Source: Podaxis mareebaensis (lineage: Eukaryota; Basidiomycota; Agaricomycetes; Agaricales; Agaricaceae). From it: a stretch of 64,000 nucleotides of DNA. Shown one piece after another: positions 35,200 through 46,874 of the stretch. A program made the position numbers and the translations under genes. How positions within the stretch are numbered: the stretch's first letter is position 1; each line of letters begins with the position of its first letter. The notes under the pieces were generated by a model. That model saw only the letters and a list, made by a program, of their open reading frames with translations, was not told the origin of the DNA and ran no database searches. The stretch lies in assembly GCA_018524725.1 (NCBI GenBank), contig JAEUWP010000139.1, positions 186,001 to 250,000 of the forward strand. Direction: 5' to 3'.

Positions 35200-38100
35200 A
35201 TGAAGATCGTCACCACCTTCCACCACCCATCTTCTGTCTTAGCATCCCTCAAATGTAGACTCTCTGCCCGCGACGTCGAGCACCTCGTTGTTGCAAATTT
35301 GAATAGGATTCAGGTGTACTCGCTTCAGCCTACCGGCGTCAACCAGGAATGTTCTCTTGAGATCTATGGCAAAGTCGCAGCACTCAAGGCGATAGCGATA
35401 CCTGTATGTCGCGGCTGCCTTGCGCGTATATGCGCACTTGGAGTCACTGGATACTGATGTTACACCCAGAGATCAATGCGCTCTAATCTAGTCGTGATGC
35501 TTGCTCATCCAGACCCAGAACTCATCTTTCTCTCATATGCTGAACTAGAGGATGGTTCTGCAGAGCTCCAACCAACTAAACAAATCTCGCTGTACGAGCG
35601 AACGCCGAGACCCGCAGAATTCTTCAATGATATCCTTGTGCATCCGTCTGGAAAGCTAGCAGTCGTGAGCTGCTATGTTGGTAAGCTCAAGATTATCAAT
35701 CTCAAGGCTGGGAGATACGAGAACGACTTCGACGTTTCGTGGGTCTCGTCGTCTAATGTTTCCATATCTGAACTGAACTTGGTTGTGGCGTCATAGATTA
35801 CCTGAGCTCAATGTGTTCTCACTCTCGTTTTTACCACTTCCGGAAGACGAGTATGCACTCGCGATTATCCATTTCGACCACCAACAACGCATACAACTAC
35901 TCGCTCGCGATATTGAGCTTGAGGATTTGCAGCTATCTACCTTCCCTTCCACCCAGTTACACTCCACTATGATCTCAGACAGGATTTTCCCCTATCCAAC
36001 CGATAACCCGCCGAGACTCGTTCCCGTTTATCCTCCTCGAGAGGACGACGAAAGCATCAAATTACAGGATCAATTCCTCGGAGGTGTGCTCGTCGTGGGA
36101 GGGAAGAAGGTTTTGTTGCATGAGTTAGTGAATAAGGAGGGCCAGGAAAAGCAAAAAGGGAAGCGGAGGCGGCTAGAGGATAAGAAAAAGAGCAAGGATC
36201 CACTTGAGTTGGCAAAGGCGCGTGAGAAGGAGGCGGAGAGGGAAGGCAGGCGGAGGAAACCAAGAGCGAACGTTGCGTGGCCGTGGAGCGACATCGCTGC
36301 GTAAGCACCTCATATTTTTATGCTAGGGAGCCTTCGTCTGAGGTTTGATATTAGCTGGTGTTCCATCGATGATGAGCCTTCAAGGTTCATCCTTGGAGAT
36401 TCATATGGAAGGCTGGCGCTCCTATCTTTAGACAATCTGGAAGATTTGGGCCTCGTACTCATTCCTCTGGGAGAGGTGAGTAATACGCAATCATCTACTA
36501 GTCAGCTGTTCAAAGTACCTTCCTCCAGACATCACCACCGATGACTCTCACGTATCTCACAAATCAAATCCTCTACGTGGGATCACACATGGGAGATTCC
36601 CAGCTTGTTCAACTCACCCCGACTCCCAACGCGTTCGCTGATAAGCCGACCTTGCCTATCCCGTTAGATATTCACACAGTCCCATCCACTTCGTTCGATG
36701 CGTCTGCGTTTAAGAAAGGCAAAGGGCGTGCTACGAGTCCGGATTTTGATTCTATGGAAGTCGATGAGGATGAGACAGTATCACCTCAGGGATCAGGTAA
36801 TGTCATCGCAACGAAGGGGTCTTATTTGAGCGTTTTGGAACGATTCAAGAATATTGCTCCGATTATTGATGCCTGCTTGGTTGAGACTGACGGCGGCCAG
36901 GTTGGTGTGTTCATTTCGTCTGCCAAAGGAACGTCGAGTTGACGATGTCCTGGCAGCGCCAGATTGTTACATGTTCTGGGGGAAAGAATACCGGTTCTAT
37001 CAATGTGGTGCGGAACGGTGCCGATTTCCAGGAGATTGTGAACATTCCTGGGCTCCCATACGTGACGAAGATTTGGGCCGTTAAATCGAGGCTGGAGGAT
37101 GCGTGAGTAATTCACCAGGGTTATATCCTCCGTTACTCGTCTAGACTTTGACGGCACTCACAGGGCGGATTCCTTCCTGCTCATCTCGTTTTACGATTCG
37201 AGCCGACTCATCAAGATCAACGATAACGGAGGAGGTCTAAGTTTCTCTCCGCTGGACAATAGCGCGATGAAGGGACTCATCACCAATGAGCCCACCATTG
37301 CTTTCGCTAACGTCGCACAACGAGTTAAGGGACAAGATGGAAAAGCGAGATATATGAACTCTTCTTTGGTTGTGCAAGTCACTGGCAGTGGAGCTAGCTT
37401 GCTGGAACTGGATGAGGGTCTCCAGGCTTACTCGCAGATTGATCGATGGGACGTCAAGTCAAACGCTATTGACGACCCCTTAGCTGAGGTGGTTTCTGCG
37501 AGCATCAATTCTAGTCAAGTTGCTTTGGTAGTCAGCGGTGGTAAACTTGTGTTGCTCAGTATCGCAGAGGGCAAACAATTGCGAGTTGTTGTGTGGGTGT
37601 CTGCGTCATGTTTAACTATTCGCAGGAAATTGACGATGTGCGGCTTGTAGGTCGACGTTGAAGTCTCACCGACTGCCCGAGATCTCAGCTATATCGTGTA
37701 CCCCACTCAACCCCACCCGCGCCTTCTCCCAATACATCGTCGTATCCTACTGGGAATCAAACACAATTGAAGTCTTCACACCCTCCGACGCAGGCTTCAA
37801 ATCTATTTGCAAAACATCTCCCTTACCCTCTCTTGTATCTTCCCTCCTCTTTTACAATTTCGGCTCAGATCACAGCTCCAAGGGACCTGATCATCATCCA
37901 TATTTGCTCGCTGGATTAAGTGATGGGTCGGTTGCGACGTTTAGTTGGCACGAGCAACAGTTGAAGGATCGCAAGATCGTGTCGTTGGGACATGCGCCTG
38001 TTGCTCTAGTGCCATGTGCGGCTGAGGGCGCGAGGACTGTACTTGCGGCCGGGAATAGGGCGATTGTATTTGCGCACGAGAGGAATAGGCTTGTGCATTC

Positions 38101-39805
38101 GCCGATTTTGCTCAAGGTAATTTTTCACAATTTTCTCTGTATGTCTGTTTGGACAGTCTCAGCTGATGATTTTCTGTATGTACTAGAATATCGTTGCCGC
38201 AACCCCTGTCAACAGTCCTTTGCTGCAGACCTCGCTGGTTATCGCGAGTGAGGATGGATTGCATATTGGGAGGATCCAGAACTTAAACAAGTTGCATATA
38301 CGCACGGTTCGTCCCCCCTCTCATTTGGGTCATGTTTAATAACTTATGCTAGTTGCAGATTCCGTTTGGGCTGGATAATCCTCGTAGAATTGCTCACCAA
38401 CCCCTGTTGAATGCATTTGGCGTCGCTTTTCTTCGTACAGAGCCCGCAAGGGTTGGCGATGTCGAGTCATTAAGTAGCTCCTTCAAACTCCTTGATGATT
38501 CGACTTTTGAGGGTGACGTATCTGATATCTATTCGCCTTGTACTCCTGCTGACTTCGGCTCCCAGTACTCGCACAATTCAACTGTGACCCAGACGAGGAA
38601 GTTACTTCCATCATGCCTTTCTCAGCCACCATCAATGACGTCCTCACACCTTTCTTCATCGTTGGCACATTCATCTACCACCCCGAGGAAACGGAACCCG
38701 AAACTGGCCGTCTGCTCCTCATTTCTGTCTCAATAACTAATAACCCGCGCAACACACGACAAGCATACCAACTCTCCCTCGCGGCTTCGACCGAAGTCAA
38801 GGGATGCGTCTACGCCCTCACGTCTGTCACCGATGCCAGGGGCAAAAACAAAATTGTCGCGGCTGTCAATTCGGCCATCTTACTCTTCCAACTTGATATT
38901 GACACGAACGTGTTCCCGGCTGGGTTAGAGCTTCAAAAAGTGACGGAGTGGAATCATAATTATCTTGTGACAACCTTGGGGTCAGCTGGTGATCATGTGT
39001 TTGCAGGTGATCAGATCAGTTCGGTATCGCTGTTGAAAGCCGAGGAGGACAAGTTCCAGACGGTTGCGAGGGATTACGGACCACGCTGGCCTATCTCTAT
39101 CGAGGCCATTGATGAGAGGAATGTTATTGGAGCCAATGTAGGTTTGACCCCGGTCGTCACTGATTTGTTTCAACTAACCTATAATTAAGGACGCGTTGAA
39201 TTTGTTCACGTTCGCACTTTCTCGCAACCTTGGACGAAATATGCTCGATTGCACGGGAAACTATCACGTTGCCGATCTGGTAACGAAGTTCATCCGAGGT
39301 GTGTGCCGCCAGATGGGTTTATGGAGAGGCGACCGAAATAGCGTCTGCATTTTTAGGCTCTCTAACCACGACGGACCAGTCCGAGGAACCAGCCTTGAAG
39401 CCAGAAGAACTCTTTTTCACCTCTTCTGGCCGTATTGGTGTTATTGTTGACGTGAAAAAGAACGATGTATCGTTGAGCCTCACGGGGCTGCAGCGAAACA
39501 TGGCCGCGATTCTTCCAGCCGTCGGTGGGACTAGTCACGCGAGGTGCGTTGCCCTCTGGCCTGGCCTCTTCATGTCTGAAGCTATTGTCAGATTCCGAGC
39601 TCCGAAGAGTACAAGAGGTCGTAGTGACGCTGACCAAGCATCCTTCGGCTTCCTTGACGGCGACTTTATTGAACAAATGCTCTCACATTTAGATTCTCCG
39701 GACACGCTCAAGCAAATCTGGCAGGGACAAAGTGAGCCGGAAAAGCTATCCGTCTCCGTGGATGAGATGCGGCGGTTGCTGGAGGATCTACAAAGCTATC
39801 ACTGA
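35200..39805 (+). CDS. DDB1 homologue (UV-damaged DNA-binding protein 1)
   Basis: Large beta-propeller adaptor that links substrate receptors to Cul4 ubiquitin ligases. Fourteen exons: 35200-35403, 35470-35738, 35797-36300, 36355-36475, 36529-36900, 36957-37102, 37164-37592, 37651-38116, 38187-38306, 38359-38512, 38566-39137, 39190-39298, 39357-39543 and 39592-39805, giving 1288 residues. Recognised elements run the full length: N-terminal propeller (NLVVMLAHPDPELIFLSY), PPREDDE insertion, QIVTCSGG, IKINDNGGG, the CPSF-A-type region (FFIVGTFIYHPEETEPETGR, EVKGCVYAL, IEAIDERNVIGAN joined to DALNLFTF), and the C-terminal helical box FLDGDFIEQML with RLLEDLQSYH. One donor (35739) and one acceptor (36956) had alternatives; those chosen restore conserved sequence. 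Starts 93 bases after the Dpb3-like gene. Confidence 0.92.
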
Positions 39806-40108
39806 TGAGCAGCTACAGGAAAAAATCTGATTAGAGAGTATCAAAAGTAATCATCATGGACCAAACGTATTCTGTATAGCATTTGGTGTATCATCATTAT
39901 TGTGCAAATGTGTTGTAATACATGGGGTGGGGCCAGGCAGTGTCCAAGAGGCTAACGAAAGAGACTAATAAAAAGGCAGCACTTGACGCCGTAAGGGTAT
40001 AAAACTCGAACGCGGCCACCGGAACGAATCGATGGCAAGGGAGAAAAGCCGAGGCAGTGGAAGAAGAGCGCTTAGGCTCAAGAATATGGTAAATAATTGG
40101 TTAGACAT
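39806..40108. other. Convergent 3' ends of DDB1 and the antiporter gene
   Basis: Three hundred bases between two stop codons on opposite strands. It should contain both polyadenylation regions. No frame of interest. Confidence 0.5.
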
Positions 40109-43100
40109 TTACCGACCAATGGTCGAGAAATGATAACAGATTGATTGCCACAAAGACAAAGTAAACTCTTGTGTGTGTTGCTGGGTGGTATCAAAATGTC
40201 CTTGGTCAACGTCGACGGCAGTGGGCGGAGCGAAATAGAATCCAGAAATGAGAACGAGGTAACTAAAAACGTGTCCTTATAAGGATCAGCTATAAGATAA
40301 AGCAGTCGGGAGACCTACCTCAAGATGAGGATACTACCACGGTGGTAATTGCTCTTCGCCTCGATATAGGTATATGTCATCAAGAACATGGAAAGGATTA
40401 GCGTGATGACGTCCCAACGCGGGAAGATGAGTCTGGTGATCGACAGGACAATTATCAGCTGCGGAGGATACGAAGAGGAAACCTGAGGAGACATACGTGA
40501 AAGTCTTGGCGACTTCACCCATGTTTACGGGGTCATACCAAGCGGAGAACGCAACCATAGCCGGAATTTGTAGTAAGCAGACTTGGAGAGCATATGCGGA
40601 ACCAATTTCCATGCTAAGTAGACACGCCGGTGATTACTTAGTCAAGTTATTAACCAATGAGAGTAAGAGAACACGTACCTAAGCGCAATGTTTCCGTTCA
40701 AGGCAAACGATATGGCGTTCATGAATTCGGTTGTATTAGGAACGAGGGCAAAGAGCGTGACTCCAAGGAATTTTTCATCAATTCCCGATCCCTTGAGGAC
40801 GACATCCACAACATCAATGAGCAACTCTGTAAACCTGGGTTAGCACAAAAGCGCATGCTCCACGAAAGCACCTCCAACACTTACCGGCAATAACCGCGTA
40901 CAACGCAGTACACCCAAGCAACACACTTGCACTCGTCGTCCGGCTCCATGAAGGCGCATCATGCCCGCCATGTCCACCACCGTGCGCACCATGTACTCCG
41001 GCACCACCCTCACCGTCCACGCCCGAATGTCTCATCAACCTCGCCGGGCTCTGTGCAGCGGTTTGTTGTTGGTGTCTCAACGCGCTAACAGTAGCAACCG
41101 CAACTGCTCTCGTGAATTCGTCCGTTGACATTGGGCCTGGAAGCTGGACATTGTCTAGACCGGTAGTTTTAACCGCGTGATCGACACTTTCGAAGACAGG
41201 TGCATAAGCAGGTTGTTGAGATGTTGCAGCGTATGAGATACGCCTTGGGAAAGTCGGCGAGGGCGGATTAGGGCGTAGTAGACCTTGGTTTTGGCCTTGA
41301 CTCTGTTGGCCCTGTTGGGTTGCTCCTGTTGCACTCCCTTGGGATGATTCGCGCAAGGCCTGGGATTCCGTGCGAGGTGATGTAGCGGCACCGATGTTCA
41401 AAGCGGCACTTGACTTTCGGTTGAGTGTACCTTGTTGTTGACCGCTTGTGGGTTTGTTGTACAGCGAAAATCTGTGATGTGTCGGGAGCTCCGAGGGATG
41501 CAAGAGTTGTTGGGGGTTTTGCCAGATTTGGGTTGCATGAGTACGGAGGGAGAACCACAATCCGACCAGATATGACTAAAAGTAAGGGTCAAAAAGCTGC
41601 CGGAAGTCAGCGAGAATAAGATACGTACGAAGAGCAAGATAGCAGCGCAGAAGTACATCAAACTCTTTACTGTTGACTGGTAGAAAGGGTCGTCAACAGG
41701 ATCAGGATGCTTGTAGTAGCAATGGTCACAGATCCACGGCGCATTTTTGGGTGTTTTGGGAGTGGATGGGCAACCCGTGCAGACGAGCTGGAACTGGCAT
41801 AGAGACTGGGTCAGCACTGTATTCAAGATATGCAAGGTAGAACCCACGTTGCCATAGGTCTGATAGAACAGTGTAGGGGCTAGAGCACCAATAATGGCCA
41901 TGATCAACATCATACTCGTGACACCCGCACTCCTGGCGTTAAACTTCTGCTCCTTGCGCCTCAAAGCACCACTACACATACTCATGCCAGGCATGAGCAA
42001 CACACCAGCAAGCAAACTACCAATGATCGAACCCTCCACAAGGTGTCCCTTTCCTTGGGTCAGCGCGATAGAATATAAGATGATTTCAATAATGGAACCG
42101 AAAGTAGCGTTAATCACGGCACCCATCCCGATGGAGGACTGGGCCGAGATAGAGGCGACGGCCATGCCAATGAAGTAAGACAAAGGAATGACGCTGAGTA
42201 AACTCAGCAAAAAAATAAGGCCTTTCGAAGCGAAGAACGCAAGAAGCGCGGGAACGTGTGCACCGCTGTCTTCAAGTTTTTCAGCCCAAGGGAGAAGAAC
42301 GAAGCCGTCAAATATGACAAAGAAGACAACCGGCAAGAGGTTGACGAAAAGAATGTTGACACCGCCAACTGTGTACTTGTAGTACTGTAGACCAACAGCA
42401 CGATATGTACATAAGAGAACGGTAGAAGTGCCTGAAGGAGCTGCTTCTCCAGGTGCGAGACGAGGATGTTTGACTCTGAAGCGAGGCTGCTGAGAACCAG
42501 AGCCTGGTTCTGCAGAAGAGTTCTCCGAGGTTCTTTCGGAATGATTGGCAACCACTACGACAGGAGGTGCAGCACAGAACCTGATAGAATCCGGTCGCTC
42601 GAACAAATGTTTGATAAGGGCCCAGTTCAACTTGGCCATAGGGATGGTGACAACCAACGCCCAGCAAATAAGACAAACAATCAACATGAGCGGAGCAATG
42701 ATGGTGATGAGCGCAAGCCAAAAGCAAGCTTTGCCAAGAAAAGTGCTCGACGGCATCTTGTATGCGCTCAAAGAACCCGATGAGGCAGGAGAAGGAATGG
42801 CACCATATGACTTGATAGGAGCTGGGATGGGTGAATGTTTGTATAGATGAAGCAACGACGTTCCTTCCTCAATGCGACCAGCGTCCCAGGAACTCGCGCG
42901 CGGTGACAACGGTGGTTGGGTGACGGGGGCAGGCGGCGGCGAAGACGCTCGGATGGTCGCATTCCCATCTGAATCGCTGAGATGTCTCTCCTCGCCGCTC
43001 GACTCCTCATCATCATCATTCTCCTCATCAGTGTCCTCTTGATCTTGATCGCCTTCAACGTACTTGCCAAAAGGCCAGGCGAGGTACCATCCCAACCCGA

Positions 43101-43854
43101 ACACAAGGTTCGCATATTGTCTCCCTCCCCGAGGGATGCAAAACAAGATAGCAGAAACAGCCAGACACGCCAAAGACAACCACCAGCCAAAAGCGAACAC
43201 CCAAAAGATGTTTCCAGGCAAAAGATGTCGCTCGGCCTGGTACGAGGGGACGGAATGTAGCGCTTCATCAGCATGACGAGTGACAGACCGCGACTTCTTG
43301 TACAAGGCGGGCTTCCAGATGGGAAGACCGAAGGGATGCTTGACGTTGATAAGACTCTGGCGATCCTTTAGGGTGATGGGATCATCCTCGTTGGGTCTCG
43401 CCCCTTCATCATCCTCTCCCTCGCCTGACGACCCAGAATCCTCGTTCGCTGCGGGGCCCTTTCCGCGACGTTGTCGACGGGGATGGGCTTCCAGCTCACC
43501 GATTCCGTCGTTTTCCCCGTCGGCGTCTTCGTCTTCTTCGCTGAGAACACCGTCGCAATGGCCACGATGGGGAGCCTGCGAGCTACTGACACTCGTGCTC
43601 CTTCCTGCGCGTCTTACTGAGTGAGTTGAAGAGCTCCTGACTAGGATGGGTGGGGGTTGAGAACGGGTGGTCGTGGAAGAAGAATGCGAAAAATAAGAAG
43701 TGCCTTGGAGATGGTGCTGGGGAGTGTCTGCGGGCGACCACTGGGGCTGGGAAGTCTGTGTTGGGCCTCTGTGAATGTGGCTGGTGGAAGTCGGGGTGGA
43801 GGAGGTAGCGGGTGTATCGGAGTCGCCTGGGGGCGAGGAAGGGAGGTAAGACAT
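40109..43854 (-). CDS. Vnx1-like (type II CAX) vacuolar cation/H+ antiporter
   Basis: Seven exons: 43854-41848, 41793-41629, 41575-40885, 40826-40679, 40613-40497, 40432-40319 and 40262-40109, giving 1131 residues. A Ser/Pro- and acid-rich N-terminus precedes the family block [20 protein letters not shown] and membrane helices. The two ion-exchange repeats are clear: [15 protein letters not shown] (about residue 576) and [15 protein letters not shown] near 985. Between them lie a Cys-rich loop ([18 protein letters not shown]) and a disordered Gln/Ser-rich insert. Yeast Vnx1 exchanges monovalent cations for protons at the vacuole; other relatives move Ca2+, so ion choice is open. An in-frame ATG at 43977 would add 41 residues but lies upstream of a TATA-like element, so 43854 is preferred. 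The 54-base first intron is frame-neutral. Confidence 0.88.
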
Positions 43855-43957
43855 GGAGGCAGGGACGCTCACAGTCCAGCGGCAGGACGTAGCAAGAGAC
43901 TTGTTGTGGAAATCACTCACACCCTCTTGAGCCTTTCGCACGGCAACAGCCGACGGG

Positions 43958-43969
43958 TATATAAATATA
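43958..43969 (-). promoter_or_regulatory. TATA-like element of the antiporter gene
   Basis: TATATTTATATA on the minus strand, about 105 bases before the ATG at 43854 and about 90 bases past the stop of the upstream gene. If it is the core promoter, the in-frame ATG at 43977 is not transcribed. Confidence 0.4.
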
Positions 43970-44062
43970 CGTGCCATCTAATCTACCAGACAACCATATG
44001 AATAAAACACATCCCAGGAAAAACGAGAAAAAGAAAACACCCAAAATACTACATAACTATCT

Positions 44063-46320
44063 TCACTTGCGCATCAGCTTCTCGTGCAGCTCGGCACTCT
44101 TCAGCTTAGCCCGCAAATAATCCAGTCGTGCCCCATACCGTGACTGCACCTCCTCCCTCCGCCGCCGAATATCCTCCATCTCATCCCCGTCCTCCATCTC
44201 ATCCTCCACCCGCACAGTCGTCGTTACTGTATCAGCCGCAGATCGCGCATCATCCTCAGGTACCGATGCCATGACGTGTGCGCTTCGAGCTAAGCTCACA
44301 CTTGAGTTATTCGCCCCATTCATCGCCCCCATACTCAGATGACTGGGTAACGGAGGTATGGGCACCCCGACCCCATGCGACTGTACGCTCGAAGACGAGT
44401 TCTTTCGCCGCAACGAACTTGGCCGCGATGACGTCGCACTCAGTGCCAATGACGCTGTAACACTCGCCTTGGGTCGTAGCCCCACCCGACTCGAATACGG
44501 TGACTTGGCTCCTGTGGTAGGTCCCGTTGCAGCAGAATTCGCCGATCGTACCGAACCTGCATCAGATTCAGTCATGTTGAGCCGTCTCGTCGATCGACCT
44601 TCTGTTGACCACTTTGACTCCACCGTACTTCCGACGTTACTCGTTCGTCCTGCATCAGATCGAGTCACCGAGTACCCCCGAGACCGCTGCGCCTTGGAGA
44701 GTGTCGTCACCTCCAGTCCCGTGAATGCATCCATCAACCTCTTGACCTCCGCCTCGACCGCAAGGATCTCCTGTCGGATCTCCGCAGCGGTTGTAAGATG
44801 ATCCTCGTCAAAAATATTGTATATGCTGTTGTTTGGGTGCCTGTTCTCCGGCTGTTTCAATGCACCAGGGAATGCCGAAGGAGGTGTTGCGAGTCTCCGC
44901 CTCGTAGTATGGGGTGTTTCAGGTCGACTTGTACTCCCAGCACGTTCACGTCGTGACATAATCGACATTGTCTCTGCCTTGTCTATCCGAGATGTAGTAG
45001 TCTGCATCGACGAATTGCTCGACTTCCTCGATAATATCCTCCCCAACTTCCACCGACTCGAACTAGTCGACTGTTGGGACCACACGCTCGAGGTTTCCGT
45101 TGCATCCTTCGGCGGCAATGACGTTGGCGTTCGTCGGAACAAACTCGCAACTCCAGAAGTGATTGAATATCTTGATTGTGAAGATGGTGGTCGTGGTAAT
45201 TCCACTTGGAAGTTAGATGAGGGTCGTGCAGCTAACCCGGATACCACAAATATTAGTCAAACACGCTCCACATGTGAAAATGCAGATTGGAAAATTTGGA
45301 CATACGTCTGTCGGGCGTGCTGGGATTAGTGCCAGGGGGCTTCAGTCGCGGTAGTACCGCCGGCACGACGGGGGTTTCAGTGGGCATTTCAGAGGCGGAT
45401 GCAAACCGCTCGAATAAATTCTGTCTTAGTAGCCGGTACTCGTCGTCACTGTAATCATCGCAATTAGTTCTCTGCAGCCATGAAAACAAATCGAAGGCGT
45501 ACTTCAGCAGCCCGTCCGCATTTGCTACTGCCAACTCGTTCAACCGTTGCGCCAACGTAGCCCTACACCACAAATAAATCCATGAGCTTCAGCAACCAAA
45601 TTTCATGAGGCAGACAATAACATACGTGACAGCGTCAATCCCCACCCTCGAAGGCGTACTCGTCGTACCCGTGCTCGTACTCCCAACCTTCACCCCAATG
45701 CGGTCCTTCGGAGGCGTCACAGGTGGCAGCGGCATATTGTCCGATTTCCCGCTATTACTACTCGGCACCCGTTTCTTAGCTGGTGGTGACGGCGTTGGGG
45801 GCAAAGGTCGTTCATTCTGAGGGGAAGCGAGAAGGGAAGAAGAGGACGGTTTTGTTGTTGGCGCCACAGTCAGCCCCCGTTTCGAATTCGGGCCCTTCGA
45901 GCTACCCGCAAGTGGACTCGAGGTAGCAGGAACGTGTACATTCGCAGCTGATCCGGTTGCCAATGTCTGCGCGACAGACGCGCTTTGCGGTATATAAGTT
46001 ATTGGCTCCTCTCGTTCTTTGCCCTTCTTCCCGTACTACATTCGCCGCATGACGGGGTCCGGAGCGAAAGGGCGTACCGGAACCATGGTGCACCGCATGC
46101 GTGGGGCAAGGCAAGGCGAAAAGGAAGTTGAGGTTAACCGCTCAGTTCACATTGGTCCGAAATGAAATGCGCTGAGAAAGAGACGTACAAAACGAGATCG
46201 TATAACCTTCACCACCGATTTCTCGCCCCCATTTCCAGCACCACTTGGCGCACCGATCATAGCTGTGACGTGATAGTTATCGTTGTCCATGTCGGTTTTC
46301 TTTGACGAAAAGAACCCCAT
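44063..46320 (-). CDS. Unrecognised basidiomycete protein with C-terminal coiled coil
   Basis: Exons 46320-46189, 46035-45626, 45562-45306 and 45231-44063 give 655 residues. I do not recognise the family. Visible parts: a short N-terminus MGFFSSKK, a basic patch VIRSRFYGKKGKERE spanning a 153-base intron, a Pro/Ser linker, a well-structured helical block (LAQRLNELAVANADGLLKYA, then FDLFSWLQR and a second helix at about residues 180-230), a long Ser/Thr/Arg-rich stretch with SRWKLGRILSRKSS, a short helix near EIRQEILAVEAEVKRLMDAF, and a charged C-terminal coiled coil ending KLMRK. There are no membrane helices or catalytic motifs. It could be a cytoskeletal or polarity adaptor, but this is only composition-based. 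All four junctions keep frame. Confidence 0.75.
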
Positions 46321-46874
46321 CTCTGCATAACGTGTGACGCCAAATCAAAACAATGCGGCGCACTAGTGGCCGGAGAATGTCTTCGGCAGATCGCTGATGA
46401 GGAACCAAAGGATTACCGGGATGGAGGCGGACGGAAAGTGGGATGAGGGAATGGTTGTTTAGTCAGGTTCGGTCGGTAAGGGACACGAGGCTTGGAAAAC
46501 CTCTAATTTAGGTCCCAGCCCCATGTCCGGACCTGTCAGTTCCGCCACATATGATCTCACCGCTTCAGGTGTATCTCAGCACTTGATACTCTTGAAACCA
46601 CTAACGCGTCTGAGGTATATGAAGATGGCAACCAGCTGTTTCCGAACTTCTGACCGGCGCCAAAAGGTCACTCTAAATGTGGGACAGGTCAAGAGACGCC
46701 GAAATTGGCCGAAGTACTGGAAATCATTGGAAATGTCAAGCGGCGACGTATGCATCAGTTGTATTAATGTCTGAGCATGTACGAATTCGAATTCTGATGT
46801 CCTTAAATAACCACCAAATCACCTAGGATTATGACATCGCCGTGGTGGTAAGAGATAGCACACCAGAACGCGTT
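46321..46874. other. Intergenic, promoter of the coiled-coil gene
   Basis: Both neighbours are on the minus strand, so this space holds the promoter of the 44063-46320 gene and the 3' end of CHL1. A CGTCAC motif lies close to the start (about 46332-46337). A plus-strand frame at 46523-46774 has no recognisable content. Confidence 0.45.

Noticed and set aside
36901..36956. Alternative DDB1 acceptor giving a two-residue shorter protein (acceptor at 36962)
   Set aside because: Both are in frame; the acceptor at 36956 was preferred because it gives QRQIVTCSG, but this cannot be settled without transcripts.
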